A stretch of 64,000 nucleotides of DNA from Setomelanomma holmii (lineage: Eukaryota > Ascomycota > Dothideomycetes > Pleosporales > Phaeosphaeriaceae): assembly GCA_010015745.1 (NCBI GenBank), contig ML978194.1, positions 1 through 64,000 on the forward strand. The letters are read 5' to 3'. Positions 22,884 to 33,573 of the stretch are shown here, piece after piece (position 1 is the first letter of the stretch; each line of letters opens with the position of its first letter). The notes below the pieces were generated by a model, which did no database searches, was not told where the DNA came from, and worked only from the letters and a program-made list of their open reading frames with translations. Made by a program: the position numbers and the translations under genes.

Positions 22884-24857
22884 ATGGCCAGCCTGCATCT
22901 CCCAGCACTGGATGAGCACCACCACTTCCCTGCGCCGCCACTGAGCGTCCCCACCACGTACACGCCAGCACTGCAGCACGACGAGCCAACCCACGCGAGC
23001 TGCCCGCACTCGCCCACCATAATTGCTGCTGCCAACACACTCGCGACTCTCGCCGACAGCCGCCCGGACACCACCCACGACGATGAAGACGACTTCGAGG
23101 ATGACGACTATAGCGGGGGCATATCGATAACATCTGCAGACCTGCTCGACTACACCTCTGCGAGCTCCATGGCCGACGCCCATATGACCGAGGAGGACGT
23201 CGCAGAGCAGCTGCAGTCCGTTGTGGCGCAGTTCCAGTCCTTCCCACATACAGCGTCGACCGCATTTGACCCATTCGAGCCCCTCCCTTCATACCATATG
23301 CCCAGCATATACATGCCCATACCCCACGTCTTCTCAGGGCACTCTTCAAGTTCGGATCCTTCGCTGGAGCCGCCACCTACGCTGCAAGAAGCACATCTCA
23401 GCATCCAGGACAAAGGATCTTTTGCGCCCATCACTTCCTTCTTCCACTACCTGACACCTGGGAAGCCTACTGTCCCTGGGCTGGACCTCATACAGGTGCC
23501 AGAGTCGATTACTAGGGATGATTTGCAAGGCGACAGGTACGATGCTCAGGGCATTGACTGGGCCGTGCGAAACACAACTCGATCGTATGTGAGGGCAAAG
23601 AGATATGAGTGTGAAAGTGCAAAGCTTCCTCGAAGCCTACAGGAAGTTCGAGCGGTAGGAGATGAAGCACTCATTACCTTGACTTCAACTCACAATATAC
23701 AGTATATCCCACCAACACCCAACACCGACAACTTCTTCCGCTTCAAGAGAAACAACACCACGCACCGTGCATTCTTCCCCCATTTCCAATTACGAAACAT
23801 ATTGACTGCTACGTCCCGCAACGACATCTGCTATGCCGCTGGTCACCGTGTTTTCCGGACAGATGCTGAAGGTTCAACCTCAGACATAATGATAGACCTC
23901 AGCAAACGACTAACGCCAGATGGCTCGATCACGACGATCGCCAGCACTGACGACGTGCTGATTGTCGGTGCTTTCGACGGCGAATATGCCATCACTAACC
24001 TCGCGTCCGAGTTCGGCACTCCATGCACGTTTGGTCGCACGTCGGACTATAGCTTGGACACGAAATCCAGGATCGTCAACCACATGCATCTGTCGGAAGC
24101 CCGGACGACATACCAACGTCAGGCCGTTCTCTGCTCAAACGATCACCGATTGCGAGTCCTCGACTGCGTCACTGACACGTTCCTGCATTCTTTCTTATAT
24201 CCAGCGGCTGTCAACTGTGCTGCGACTAGCCCCAACGGCCGCATGCGCGTTGTAGTCGGTGACTTTCAGGAGACTCTAATCACCAATGCGGAAACCGGAC
24301 AGCCTTTCGAGACCCTGAACTCGCACACTGACGATGCGTTTGCGTGCGCATGGGCCGACGATGGTATCCACGTGGCCACGGCAGCACAAGACTCGACTAT
24401 CGTAGTCTGGGACGCGCGATACTGGGACAGGCCCCTCACGGTTCTCACGAGCGAACTCAGCATTCCACGGTCCCTCCGCTTCTCGCCAGTTGGCTCTGGC
24501 CCTCGTGTTTTGATTGCAGCCGAAGCAGACGACTACGTCAACGTCATTGACGCACGGACATTCGACTCGAAGCAAGTTTTTGACTTCTTCGGCCCCATCG
24601 GAGGCACAGCCTTTGCGCCTGATGGCCAATCGCTCTTCATCGCCAATGGGGAGCGGAGATTTGGCGGCATCATCGAGCTCGATCGCACAGGCTGGGGAGA
24701 AAATGCCACCAAGAGAAAACGCTTCGAGGACGAAGACTGGCACGGCATAATGGCCGATTGGGCCTACAACGATCGCCTCAGCAACCACGACCGGGTACCC
24801 TGTGGCGACGTCGAGCGCGAACGACGCGGTGTAGACCTTGGTAGTCTTGTTGTATGA
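22884..24857 (+). CDS. WD40-repeat protein (resembles S. pombe SPAC2A9.03 family)
   Basis: An intronless ORF of 657 aa starts at an ATG. Residues 1-150 are acidic and Pro/His-rich (TTHDDEDDFEDDDYSGG). A conserved entry motif follows (YDAQGIDWAVRNTTRSYVRA), then about six WD-like blades, including NCAATSPNGRMRVVVGD, DDAFACAWADDGIHVATAAQDSTIVVWDARY and IGGTAFAPDGQSLFIANGERRFGG. The 'GIDW...R' lead and the blade wording match, from memory, a conserved fungal family of cytoplasmic/nuclear WD proteins typified by SPAC2A9.03, whose function is not established. The beta-propeller is certain and the subfamily assignment is moderate. It most likely acts as a protein-interaction scaffold. Confidence 0.85.
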   Translation: MASLHLPALDEHHHFPAPPLSVPTTYTPALQHDEPTHASCPHSPTIIAAANTLATLADSRPDTTHDDEDDFEDDDYSGGISITSADLLDYTSASSMADAHMTEEDVAEQLQSVVAQFQSFPHTASTAFDPFEPLPSYHMPSIYMPIPHVFSGHSSSSDPSLEPPPTLQEAHLSIQDKGSFAPITSFFHYLTPGKPTVPGLDLIQVPESITRDDLQGDRYDAQGIDWAVRNTTRSYVRAKRYECESAKLPRSLQEVRAVGDEALITLTSTHNIQYIPPTPNTDNFFRFKRNNTTHRAFFPHFQLRNILTATSRNDICYAAGHRVFRTDAEGSTSDIMIDLSKRLTPDGSITTIASTDDVLIVGAFDGEYAITNLASEFGTPCTFGRTSDYSLDTKSRIVNHMHLSEARTTYQRQAVLCSNDHRLRVLDCVTDTFLHSFLYPAAVNCAATSPNGRMRVVVGDFQETLITNAETGQPFETLNSHTDDAFACAWADDGIHVATAAQDSTIVVWDARYWDRPLTVLTSELSIPRSLRFSPVGSGPRVLIAAEADDYVNVIDARTFDSKQVFDFFGPIGGTAFAPDGQSLFIANGERRFGGIIELDRTGWGENATKRKRFEDEDWHGIMADWAYNDRLSNHDRVPCGDVERERRGVDLGSLVV

Positions 24858-25879
24858 CGCTGGCTCTGTAGATGTGTGGACAGATTATGGAGGATTATCT
24901 TCGACATCTGGTATGCTTATTACATGTAGGGATTGGCGCACATTTAGATGGGAAGGGCTTTTGTGTTTTGAGGATACCATTGCATTGATTTGGTGCGGCA
25001 TTTGGCATTTGAGAGTGGTGTTGTTTGTTGCATATGCATAATGCACCCTTTGAAGGAAGAGTATTGAATATAATCATCGACTTGAATCACAAAACTATGT
25101 GTTCATGTCTAATTTCTACAACCAGCCACGAATATTGTGCGAGTTGACATTTCTGTGTCGATATTCCTGCATTACACGACTCTAAGATTGGACCATAGAA
25201 CCTGTTCTTCATCTATCCACTCCAAAGCTCCCACTGGCTTGTGTCGCAAAATGGGTCAAAAGGAGAAATAAAGGACGACTCTAATATCGCCCAGTCTGAG
25301 AATTGCATCCAGCTCGCTGGACAGGCGAAACTCGTACCTAGCCATATAGTCCATCACGAGCGCAAAAAGTTAAAATTGCAGCTCTCGAACGGGGAATCGA
25401 ATGTTAAGCAAGTCAGTACATGGTTCATATGTGTTAGGCGGAGTGAGGGTTGCTTACCCCGGCCTCTGGCGCTGTTGATCGATGGCGATTGACAAGCCGA
25501 GATACTGATCAGTATACTATTCGAGAAGTAGCTGGAATGATTCGAATCTCGAATGAGTTGTTGTTGAGGATTCCCGAATTTGAATTAGTATATATCGAGT
25601 GTTTGAGGCCAGAAGACCAATCAGACGCGGAAGAGATTTGCACACAGGTCAGTATTGAGTGCTGATCACGAGACTGAGAAGTGAAGCCCTGGGTGCAGGT
25701 ATATATGGAATATGTTAGTAGCGGAGTCAGGAGAGACGAGGGTGGAGTGGAAGGATAGGGAGAGGTTAAGGACGTGAAGAACGTAGGAGTGTGCAAAAGG
25801 TGGGAAGATAGCATCAGAAGACAAGGAAATCAAGACGGCCGTACACTTTGAACGTTGACGAGTTTATTGTGTTGAAATT
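24858..25879. other. intergenic region
   Basis: About 1.0 kb separates the convergent ends of the WD40 and flavodoxin genes. It is relatively AT-rich, with short frames lacking coding character. If the flavodoxin extension is real, its stop at 25880-25882 marks the edge. Confidence 0.4.
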
Positions 25880-26086
25880 CTACATGATATCGCACTTGCT
25901 CGGTAGCCCACAAGGCCCCTCGCCATCCTTCTCCTTCTTCTGCGGCACACTCGATGAAGCCGCCGGTGCTGCAGGCGCAGCTGCGGTGCCAGTTGCTGGT
26001 GCAGCAGTTGTCGTTCCATTTGACGTTCCATTAGCCACCGTCCTATCCGCCAACACCGTCTTCTCGCCGTTCTGCTGGCCGTCTAG
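25880..26086 (-). CDS. readthrough extension of the flavodoxin, ending in a CaaX box
   Basis: In the same frame as the 204-codon flavodoxin ORF, codons continue after the TGA for 68 residues to TAG 25882-25880. The segment starts LDGQQNGEKTVLADRTV, passes through an Ala/Thr/Pro-rich linker, then a charged PQKKEKDGEG stretch, and ends CGLPSKCDIM. CDIM is a CaaX motif with Met at the last position, predicting farnesylation. Cys at -10 could be palmitoylated, and a Lys-rich patch precedes it. Readthrough would yield a 273-residue membrane-anchored isoform beside a soluble 204-residue one. An alternative is a cryptic in-frame intron removing the TGA (33, 36 or 48 nt from a weak GTGTCC donor), which would make the tail constitutive. 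Confidence 0.65.
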   Translation of the reverse strand, partial: LDGQQNGEKTVLADRTVANGTSNGTTTAAPATGTAAAPAAPAASSSVPQKKEKDGEGPCGLPSKCDIM

Positions 26087-26089
26087 TCA
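26083..26089 (-). promoter_or_regulatory. stop-codon readthrough motif TGA CTA G
   Basis: The flavodoxin stop codon (TGA, 26089-26087) is followed by CTA and G, giving TGACTAG. UGA-CUA(-G) is the established high-efficiency translational readthrough context, reported for fungal glycolytic enzymes and mammalian LDHB and MDH1. The seven bases are seen directly. That readthrough occurs here is inferred from the context plus the 68-codon open frame beyond it. Confidence 0.7.
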
Positions 26090-26930
26090 CGGATGAGCCT
26101 TGGACACAGCCTGGTAAAACGCCGCGCCCTGCTTGGTCGCAATGTCGAGCTCGAGCGCGGTGGGCTGGCGCGAACCGTCGCCAGCGGAGAAGGTTCCTGC
26201 GCCCCATGGGGAGCCGCCATGGACTTCTTCGAGGTTGGCGAGCTGGGCTGTGAAATGTTAGAGTCCGCTTTGGCTGCAGCTTGGGTGAAGTGGGTGCTTA
26301 CCGAAAGTAGTCTTGTAGCCCAATGGCACGAAGATGAAGCCGTGGTGCACGAGTGTGGACATGGTGGAAATAGCAGTGCTTTCCTGACCACCACCGAGAG
26401 TACCGGTGCTGATGAAGACACCTGCGTACTTGCCCCAGAAGGAGCCCTGAGCCCACTGCTTACCCGACTTGTCCCAAAAGGTCTTGAACTGTGCGGGGAA
26501 GTTTCCGTAACGTGTGGGAATGCCGAAGAGGATGCCGTCAAACTCCTCGAGCTGGGAGGGGTCGTTCAGGACGGTGATGTCGGTGGGCTTGGGAGGAGCG
26601 TGCATCTTGGCGAGGACGTCCTCGGGAAGGGTCTCTGCGACCCTGTGGTATTGTCAGATTTTGATTGACCGATAGCAAAGCATGATGCTGATTGGCACAC
26701 AAGCTCCACAGGAAGTCAACGAGAAACGTACTGGAAGAGAGCAGCATCGCCGCCAGCCTCCTTGATACCCTTCAACTCAGCATCAGCCTGTATTGTCGTG
26801 GTCAGCAACATGATCATCACATTGGGTCGTAGAGCCGGAAGCTTCCAGCACCATCAACAAGAGCTCGACGTACCAATTGCTTGATGTGGCCGTACATCGA
26901 GTAGTACACAATCGCAATCTTGGGCGCCAT
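26087..26930 (-). CDS. NAD(P)H:quinone oxidoreductase, WrbA-type flavodoxin (Alt a 7/Ycp4/Pst2 family)
   Basis: Four exons (26930-26874, 26787-26732, 26642-26302, 26247-26087) with introns of 86, 89 and 54 bp give 204 aa, the length I recall for the Alternaria allergen Alt a 7. The FMN phosphate loop is at the N-terminus (IAIVYYSMYGHIKQL). Family motifs are GILFGIPTRYGNFPAQFKTFWD, QGSFWGKYAGVFISTGT, GGGQESTAISTMSTLVHHG and EVHGGSPWGAGTFSAGDGSRQPTALE (each partly quoted). It catalyses two-electron reduction of quinones with FMN and protects against redox cycling, in the cytosol or at membranes. The ORF ends AFYQAVSKAHP-TGA. The TGA is followed by CTAG and a long in-frame open extension (separate entry). 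Confidence 0.94.
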
Positions 26931-28146
26931 CTTGATTAGCCTGAAATCGACCTGGGTATAAAACTATAAAAGATGAAGTTCAATGGCAGTAGAATGATGA
27001 TGAAAGGAAGGCAGCAAGAGGGGTAGCTTCGCAACTTATATCCCACGCACCACCACCATCCCGATCGCAGAGCCAAATATACCAGGCCCGGCAAAGCACT
27101 TGCAGCAAAACCGGCCCAATAAGGCCGAGAACGCACACGCTTAACGCTGTAACAACCATGAGGCCATTCAGCTCGCTGCTCACCAGTCCGCATGCAGCAA
27201 CGCGCCCCTCGCAAAGACGTCACATCCCTGGTGCCCCGCCGCATTAGCCTCGCCGCTCTTGGTGATTATCCAACGCTCAGCTAAGAATTGTAAATGCACG
27301 ACCAGCTAGAAAATATCGCTCCACCTGGCTTTTGTGAAAAAGCGGTGATAAGAAGTGCGGTGTGTGTTCCGCAGTGGATGACTTGAATCGTGGAGCTGTG
27401 AGTAAGCTATCTGAGGGCTTTGGCCGGGTTCGGGAAAGAGATGCTGCCGTTGACGGCTTACCGTGAGATGTGTAAGCATGCGGGATGGTACCTTAGTCTT
27501 TACTGTTTTAGGTCGAGATACTGCGGCTTGCATGAGCGCGGGGATCGCCAAGATCGTGAAGAACGAGAACGAACGCAAGTTTAACCCTTGCCTTCTTTCT
27601 CTCTCTGAACAAATTTGTGAAGAAACTCCTGCACAAATATCCGTTCGAGAGTCACCACTATACGAGTACAGTCCGAATCTGTATATACTCCTCCATGTGC
27701 TGCAGTAACGTGGCTATTCCTAAAGGCGCAGATGTTCGCATGTGCTGATGGGTTGCGTACATTAGAGCGAGGACAACGCCCGAGTCGCTAGAAAGCGATC
27801 TACGGTCACGCAGACACTCCAGCAATGTGAACAATGGTATTGAAAAAATTGCAAAAGAATCTGATTGATCGCTGCAATGCTCAGACTACTATAGGTACGA
27901 GAGAAATCGGCGGCTCCCAGCCTTCCGTTGCAAATGCCCACCATAAACAACGCAGTACCTTTTTGAAAAACCTTCATCCTAGGTTTGATGCTTTTTCCTA
28001 ATGCATGAATCGTTTCTGGCTCTCTGGCCTGGGTATCTTAGCTCCAGGCTGTGCCGCTCATGCAAATAGCCGTTGGTCGTAAGTCGATAGTCGTATTAAA
28101 TTTTACAGGTGAAGAAAATCGTTGGTCCTCGATGATCGTTCCACGA
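26931..28146. other. intergenic region
   Basis: About 1.2 kb between the flavodoxin start and the 3' end of the F-box/LRR gene. No gene could be supported. A minus frame at 27578-27306 resembles a signal peptide but has no ATG (see rejected items). Confidence 0.4.
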
Positions 28147-29644
28147 TCAAGTCGAAATGAAGTGTAGACGCCGGCGAACACCATGCAGGAACTCGCTCTC
28201 GTCGATACGTTGGAAGGGCCCTTCCTCTTCCTTCTCGTACAAGCCAGTGGATCCCCACGGTCCTTTGCCACTGAACAGGATGTTTTGGGGCCAGAGTCCG
28301 TCGCTCGAGATCTGTGCCAATGCGAAATCGCCATGGACCGACTCAAAGCCCGGCTCGAAGACACAGCCTGCAAAGAAGAGCTCGACATAAAGCTCTCGGG
28401 GAATAGTGCTCTGTGCACGGAGGCGAACGAGGCGACGAGCCTGCTGCAGCATTTTGTCGAGAGCATCAGTAGCCTCCTGCGTCGATCGACCATCTTCGTG
28501 GCCGCACAGATGCAAGGCGCGCACTTGCAAATCGCCGCTAAATCGGACGCTCTCGTCTGAGAAGAGGTGCGCGCATACGGAGGGGAGTGAGATAGACAAC
28601 GTCTCAAGCTTTGGGCAGGAACGGAACGTCTCACAGAGATGTTCGCTATCGCTAGGCGATCCGGGATGAGGATGCCAGAAACCATCCTGTGATCGCGGGC
28701 TGTGCTCGAGAACCCGGAGCGTCTTGCGCGACGCCTTGACAATGGCCATGACCCCGTCGATGGTGATGGAAGAGTTGCAGGTAAGGTGGAACTCCTCCAG
28801 CTGGGTTGCAGTGCGGGCGATAGCATAGAGATCAGAGTCGGTAATAGGCATGAAGGTGGTATCACCAAAGATCTTTAGGCGTCGTAGCTGGCTGAAGTTG
28901 ACTGACTGAAACGGTTCGAGGTCAATCAGGTTGTCCTTGTCTGCAGCCTGCTGAGACGTAGGGTCGACGCATTGTAGCTCCAACGATTGCAGTGGTTTGC
29001 CGCTGCCTGTCAACATGGTCCGCCATGTCTTCGCATCCAAGTGCCTGATTGTGGTCCATGGGATCGACAGGGCTATGAGGTTCGTGCAATTGGTAAGAGA
29101 CTCGAAGATCATTCTATCCGTCGACGCTGTGTAGAAGCCGTGCACCCAGACGCGCTTGATCTTAGCAGCCACCTCTGGGAAGTCGTTGCAGATATTCACG
29201 GTGCGCTTGAGCGATGCGAAGGGGTCGCGATAGACTGCGGTGCCGGTCGGTCGGTCGATGAGCTCGTAGAGCGGGTAGCTCTCGCGTCGGTTGGACAGCT
29301 CTGCCCACCGCTGTAGACTGTCAGTACATGGTCGAGATTGTGACCCGGTGTAGATTGCTCACCTCTCCACCCTTCCAGCGGCGGATGTAGATATCTTTGA
29401 TCGAGTGTTCGAGAGCCCACTCATGCCATTTCCAGCACACAGAGCGGATCATTGACGTGGTGTCCCATTTCAGCAGTTCTGGCGGGACGGGCCCTCTCAC
29501 ATAGCGTTGAAGTGTTGCCTTCTGGAGTGGCAGCGGTGCCTGTGAGAGGCCAAAAGTGTACGTCGGTCCCTCACGGATCACGGCTTCGGTGACTTCATGG
29601 AGGATCTTTGACAGGATTTCGTAGGGCAAGTCGTTGATGTGCAT
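28147..29644 (-). CDS. F-box protein with leucine-rich-repeat-like C-terminus
   Basis: Two exons, 29644-29363 and 29310-28147, join over a 52-bp intron (GTGAGC...CTACAG) to give 481 aa. The N-terminus MHINDLPYEILSKILHEV is an F-box, with an IRSVCWKWHEWALEHSIKDI segment completing the domain. Residues about 130-440 contain irregular LRR-like units (LIALSIPWTTIRHL, LQSLELQCVD, LRRLKIFGDTTF, LEEFHLTCNSSI, LETLSISLPSV). Such proteins usually act as substrate receptors of SCF ubiquitin ligases, with the LRR face binding targets. The specific target is unknown. The gene lies alone next to a long gene-poor stretch. Confidence 0.85.
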
Positions 29645-32600
29645 TGAATTTGTGTACGACGGTAGAATGTAGGACGTGGTTGATATCTCTATAGGGTGTT
29701 GCTATATCGTTGACGTACCGTCGAAGCTTTGTCTGTCGGTAAGTGAGAAATGTTTATTTTAGTCAAGTGATCAAGCCTTCTAGTCAAGGCGGAAACAGGT
29801 CTCTTATAGTCATCAGGTTTCGCACTGTGCCAGCAGAGTTTTAACAAAGACGAGCACCGTGGTACGTTTGTTAGTCAATGGTCAAGAACTGGGGAAGCTT
29901 CCCGCGGGGCGCCAACGTGTCGGACAACGGCCATAGTGGAGCCAAGGCTGGGAAAAATTGATCATTCCGTCACAATGAATGACCCAAGAGGCCAATTAGT
30001 CCGGGAGTCATCGGTCGCACGCGTGCGCGGTTGCGATGGCGAGGCGTTGATGGTTTGGTTGCCATCCCGGAAGCCGAATTCCTATGATGTAAAAATTCTT
30101 GCCAAGCTCCGTCACATAGTCACCTGAGCTGGCAACTTGACCACAGACGCGTTCTTATGTGTCAAATCCATCAATCTCTTACCCTTTTTTTTGCTCGACG
30201 CAAAAGCTCGAGCGTGTTATGCCATCCTCGTGCCAGTGATTCGCCTTCCAGCTGGCCGGCATCTGCATGCTGCCTTGCTGCCGATGCATGCCGCTCCTAC
30301 TTTGTTGGCTCCTGCTGTGATGAAGCTAGCACCTCATCTCACGAAGTTGTTCCTGTTTGATGCGGAGAGGTGGCTTACACGCTGCAGTCTGTCTGCACAC
30401 GGTCGCACAACGTGCACGTTGCATCCGTTTAGGTTGGACGATCATTGTATCTCCGGATCTCCATACTGTCGTCGTCGTGTCGCCATCGATATTCTGTCTT
30501 GCACCTTCGATCTCGTCATAACCCTAATGTCTTGTCTCACGAACTCGCTCCGAACGTGTTTCATTACGTCTGTTCTCAGCGAGTCTGACAATCAAGACGA
30601 TCAAGTCAAGACGATCAAGACAAGCCCTACCATCGTCTTCTGGAAGTCTCACTATTTGCGAGTTGCCGTTACAGCCAGGCGCCAGGTCGACCATGTTACT
30701 CATGATCTGCCATAGATCTTCGAAGCGCACTGTCCGCCGATGGCTCACACAACTGGTATCGTGGTGGTTACAATTAGCTGCATGCTGGACTCACAAGCGC
30801 CGAAGGATGCTTGTAAGTGGATTGCTGGCAAATTTTCCAGGCGAGGCTTCACGGTTCTGACACGCAGCTCATGGCTGCATACGAGCGAGTATGAGCCTTG
30901 CCTTGTTGTCTCGAATCAAGTAATCTGTTACGTGTAGGCAACTGCTTCCCCGCCATATTCTTCACAACATGCTGGGAACGGGCACTACTCTAGCACGACC
31001 TGAACCGAGCGTTACGCACAATGCTACGCCGGTTAGTGTAGCAGGATGTGGGTATGTATCCTGCTCTTATGTCTTGACGCGAACAGGGCGACGACAGAGA
31101 CTTGAGCAGCGGAACGCTCGTAAAGTGAGAGGATTTCAAGCATAAGAAATCAACCTCGATTATTGCAGGTTGCACCTCGTTCGTGCGTCAATCTAAAAAT
31201 GGTATGTCCGAATTTCCATAAGCTAACAACATCGGTAACCCCGCAAAGATCTCTCAGCCCCTAGTGCATGGAAAGTTCTTCGACCCTAAACGCACATCAA
31301 ACAAGCGGAACACACAGTCACTTTCCATTTCAGCCGAGCCTAACCATCGGAACTCGCCCATTCCTGCCGCTCGGCTCAGCTGGCCTTACCGCCAGGGGCT
31401 CCAACGTTTCGTCAAAGTCGGTCTGGACGCGGTCACGCGGCGCTGCAAGTGACCTCTGCTAGCGCTCGGCGCTTCAACACCACCGAGAACATCGTGACTT
31501 TCTCGCCTCCTCTCCTGCCAAGGATCGTGAGGTTCAGCTTTCGCGCGCCGTAGCATCCGTGTGAGCTGACGTGGAAGCGGCGTTAGCGCGAGAAGGTCAA
31601 TGCGGTGCGAGAACATCATTACAAGATCACATCTGGCACGGTGACTCTGCAGGGAGTTCACATCCAGCACAAGCGTTCATGTCGCAATGAATGTTTTTCT
31701 GGACACGTATGCGGATTTGGAGCACGACTCCGACGGAGCTGCTTGGCCTGTGGCATATCACGGCTCACACGATACCATCCTTGGAGTGCAGCGCTTGCTA
31801 CGAGTACTCACCTCTACTGCAACACTGCAGCTCGCGACCTTCCGTGACAAGACATAGTGCGATAGAATGGCTCAATCTTTCGACAAGTCGTCTCGAATGC
31901 AACGCTCAACACGGCTCGCTATCTCAAGCAGCACGAGGAGGTCTTGAATACAGCCAACGGCTAAGTCCATTTGGTTATCATGGAATTGCTTAGGTCGTGC
32001 TAGCGGAAGTATGGCCAGCTTCGGATCTTTGAAGTGTCACCTCGGGCTTATCAGGCACGTCAGGTTTGTGACTTGACGAGACAGGAGCGAACAGTGAGGG
32101 TCGGAGGTAAGTTGTGGTTTCACTCATATCTTGTGCTCACCGTATGTACGAGCTTACGAAGCGGAACGGGTGCACGCTTCTTCCCGTGTCTGTGAGACTG
32201 TTACCTCAGATAAGCCTTCAAGTAGCCCATCATCATTGGCATATACAAAGACACTGACAATCTATACTAAAGAAACTCGCATTCGAGCTAGCTGGCCTCG
32301 AAAAGAGCGCACGATGAATACATATAACCGACGCATCAGAGAAGCCGAAGCAAATTGTACGATTTCGTAAACTGCCGTCGTATCTCGTGCACTACGACAC
32401 AATCGCGATAAGCCGTATCTGTGAGTTGAAGTGCCGGGTACAAGCACAGTGTTTGGGCGCTGCGAGATATCAAGAAGAGATGAGCCTGGATAGGCCACGA
32501 CCAAGGGAGCGCGCAGACGGCATCGAATGGACATGCACAGCGACTCGGACGCATGCAACCATCTACTTACATACGAATCTGCGCACGACCTAATACAATC

Positions 32601-33573
32601 GCTAATAAACTTCAGTTCACCACGGAGCTGTACACGTATATTTTAGGCCGAGCCGCACGAAGCCTTTATTTGCTCAGACGCCCTGCTTCAGCGGCACCAG
32701 ACATGCCCGGAGACCTTCACGCACATCTCAACTTTGATTTTCTGCACCTGGCTGTCATGTTCTAGATGTATACACAGAGTTCGATCTTCTTCTAGCGACA
32801 ACTCCATGTCCTTTGGCCGTCGTACTTCGCTCAACCTAGGACGCGTCCACAAACCTGCGCGACATGCAAAGGGATTTACGGATAGTGGCAAGAAGCTCGC
32901 TTTTGTGCTCTGCGCGGACATTTCACTTCGGAACAGCAAGGTCCAAGGTGTAGCATGCGATCAAGTCGGTCGAGAGAAGGAGCAGCATTCATGGGCGTTC
33001 CTGAATGCCTGCATCGACCAAGAATCTCGTTCGAAAGACACAAGAGCGCTATTGAAAGTAACCCATAGCTTGACAAGTAGCCTCGGGTCCATGTCGAGGC
33101 CCTTGTGATATGAGCCAACTGGAAGCATTGGCTCCTTCTCCACAGCTGCAGCCCAGAATTCAACCACATACTCGAGGGTCGACGGGGCTGGCGTAGTTGG
33201 TTCGGAGTACATCGGGAAAGTTGATTCAACGAAACTTGTGCTCTGGAGTGCCTCAATGCAAACCAAGTCGACTGCATTGCCAAGGTCACGTTGATTCAAA
33301 GTAAAACCAAAATTCAGGTAGAAGGGTATTAACATTCCACATCCACACCAGGGGCAATCTAGCCTAGACAAAGAAACGCACTTCGTCATCCTACATGCCC
33401 ATCGCCTATCTCCTATGCAGTCGTAAACACAATCGATCATTACCAATAAAGCCAAGCCAGGTCCATGTCGCGTTCCGTGGTATCATGCCAGCAGCACATC
33501 ACTGCTTTCCAGTCAATCAATCCCCCTACCCATACTCATATCCATGTGTCTACTACCCTGTATCTCGAGTCGT
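29645..33573. other. gene-poor 3.9-kb region
   Basis: No intact multi-exon gene, tRNA, rRNA or recognisable transposon could be supported. Open frames up to 192 codons exist (30137-30715, +) but start with TTG and lack family features. A 65-codon ATG frame lies at 30740-30937 (+). The only weak candidate gene is on the minus strand at 33440-32961 (separate entry). Base composition is not strongly AT-skewed, so heavy RIP is not evident. Confidence 0.4.
32961..33440 (-). CDS. small hypothetical protein, doubtful
   Basis: An ATG at 33440 opens a 159-residue frame ending at TGA 32961. The N-terminal third is Cys-rich (DCVYDC, RLDCPWCGCGM). The rest is amphipathic and helix-like (TLEYVVEFWAAAVEKEP, LLVKLWVTFNSALVSFERD). 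I do not recognise a family. It lies 133 bp downstream of the AspRS-DUF2156 gene on the same strand. It could be a lineage-specific gene, a last exon or a chance frame. Confidence 0.27.
   Translation of the reverse strand: MIDCVYDCIGDRRWACRMTKCVSLSRLDCPWCGCGMLIPFYLNFGFTLNQRDLGNAVDLVCIEALQSTSFVESTFPMYSEPTTPAPSTLEYVVEFWAAAVEKEPMLPVGSYHKGLDMDPRLLVKLWVTFNSALVSFERDSWSMQAFRNAHECCSFSRPT

Noticed and set aside
25509..25814. 101-codon ATG-led minus frame
   Set aside because: Ser/Thr/Pro-rich composition with no features, lying in a probable 3' flank.
26040..26121. A cryptic intron removing the flavodoxin TGA (33, 36 or 48 nt)
   Set aside because: The donor GTGTCC is weak and the two shortest versions are below the smallest intron seen here (38-43 nt). 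The 48-nt version uses an acceptor after several skipped AGs. It cannot be fully excluded without transcripts.
27306..27578. Minus-strand frame whose first residues look like a signal peptide (RSFSFFTILAIPALMQAAVS)
   Set aside because: It opens with TTG, has no in-frame ATG upstream, no plausible donor/acceptor to supply one, and a low-complexity remainder.
30137..30715. 192-codon plus-strand frame in the gene-poor region
   Set aside because: It starts with TTG, has no internal domain signature and has irregular hydrophobic runs typical of chance frames.
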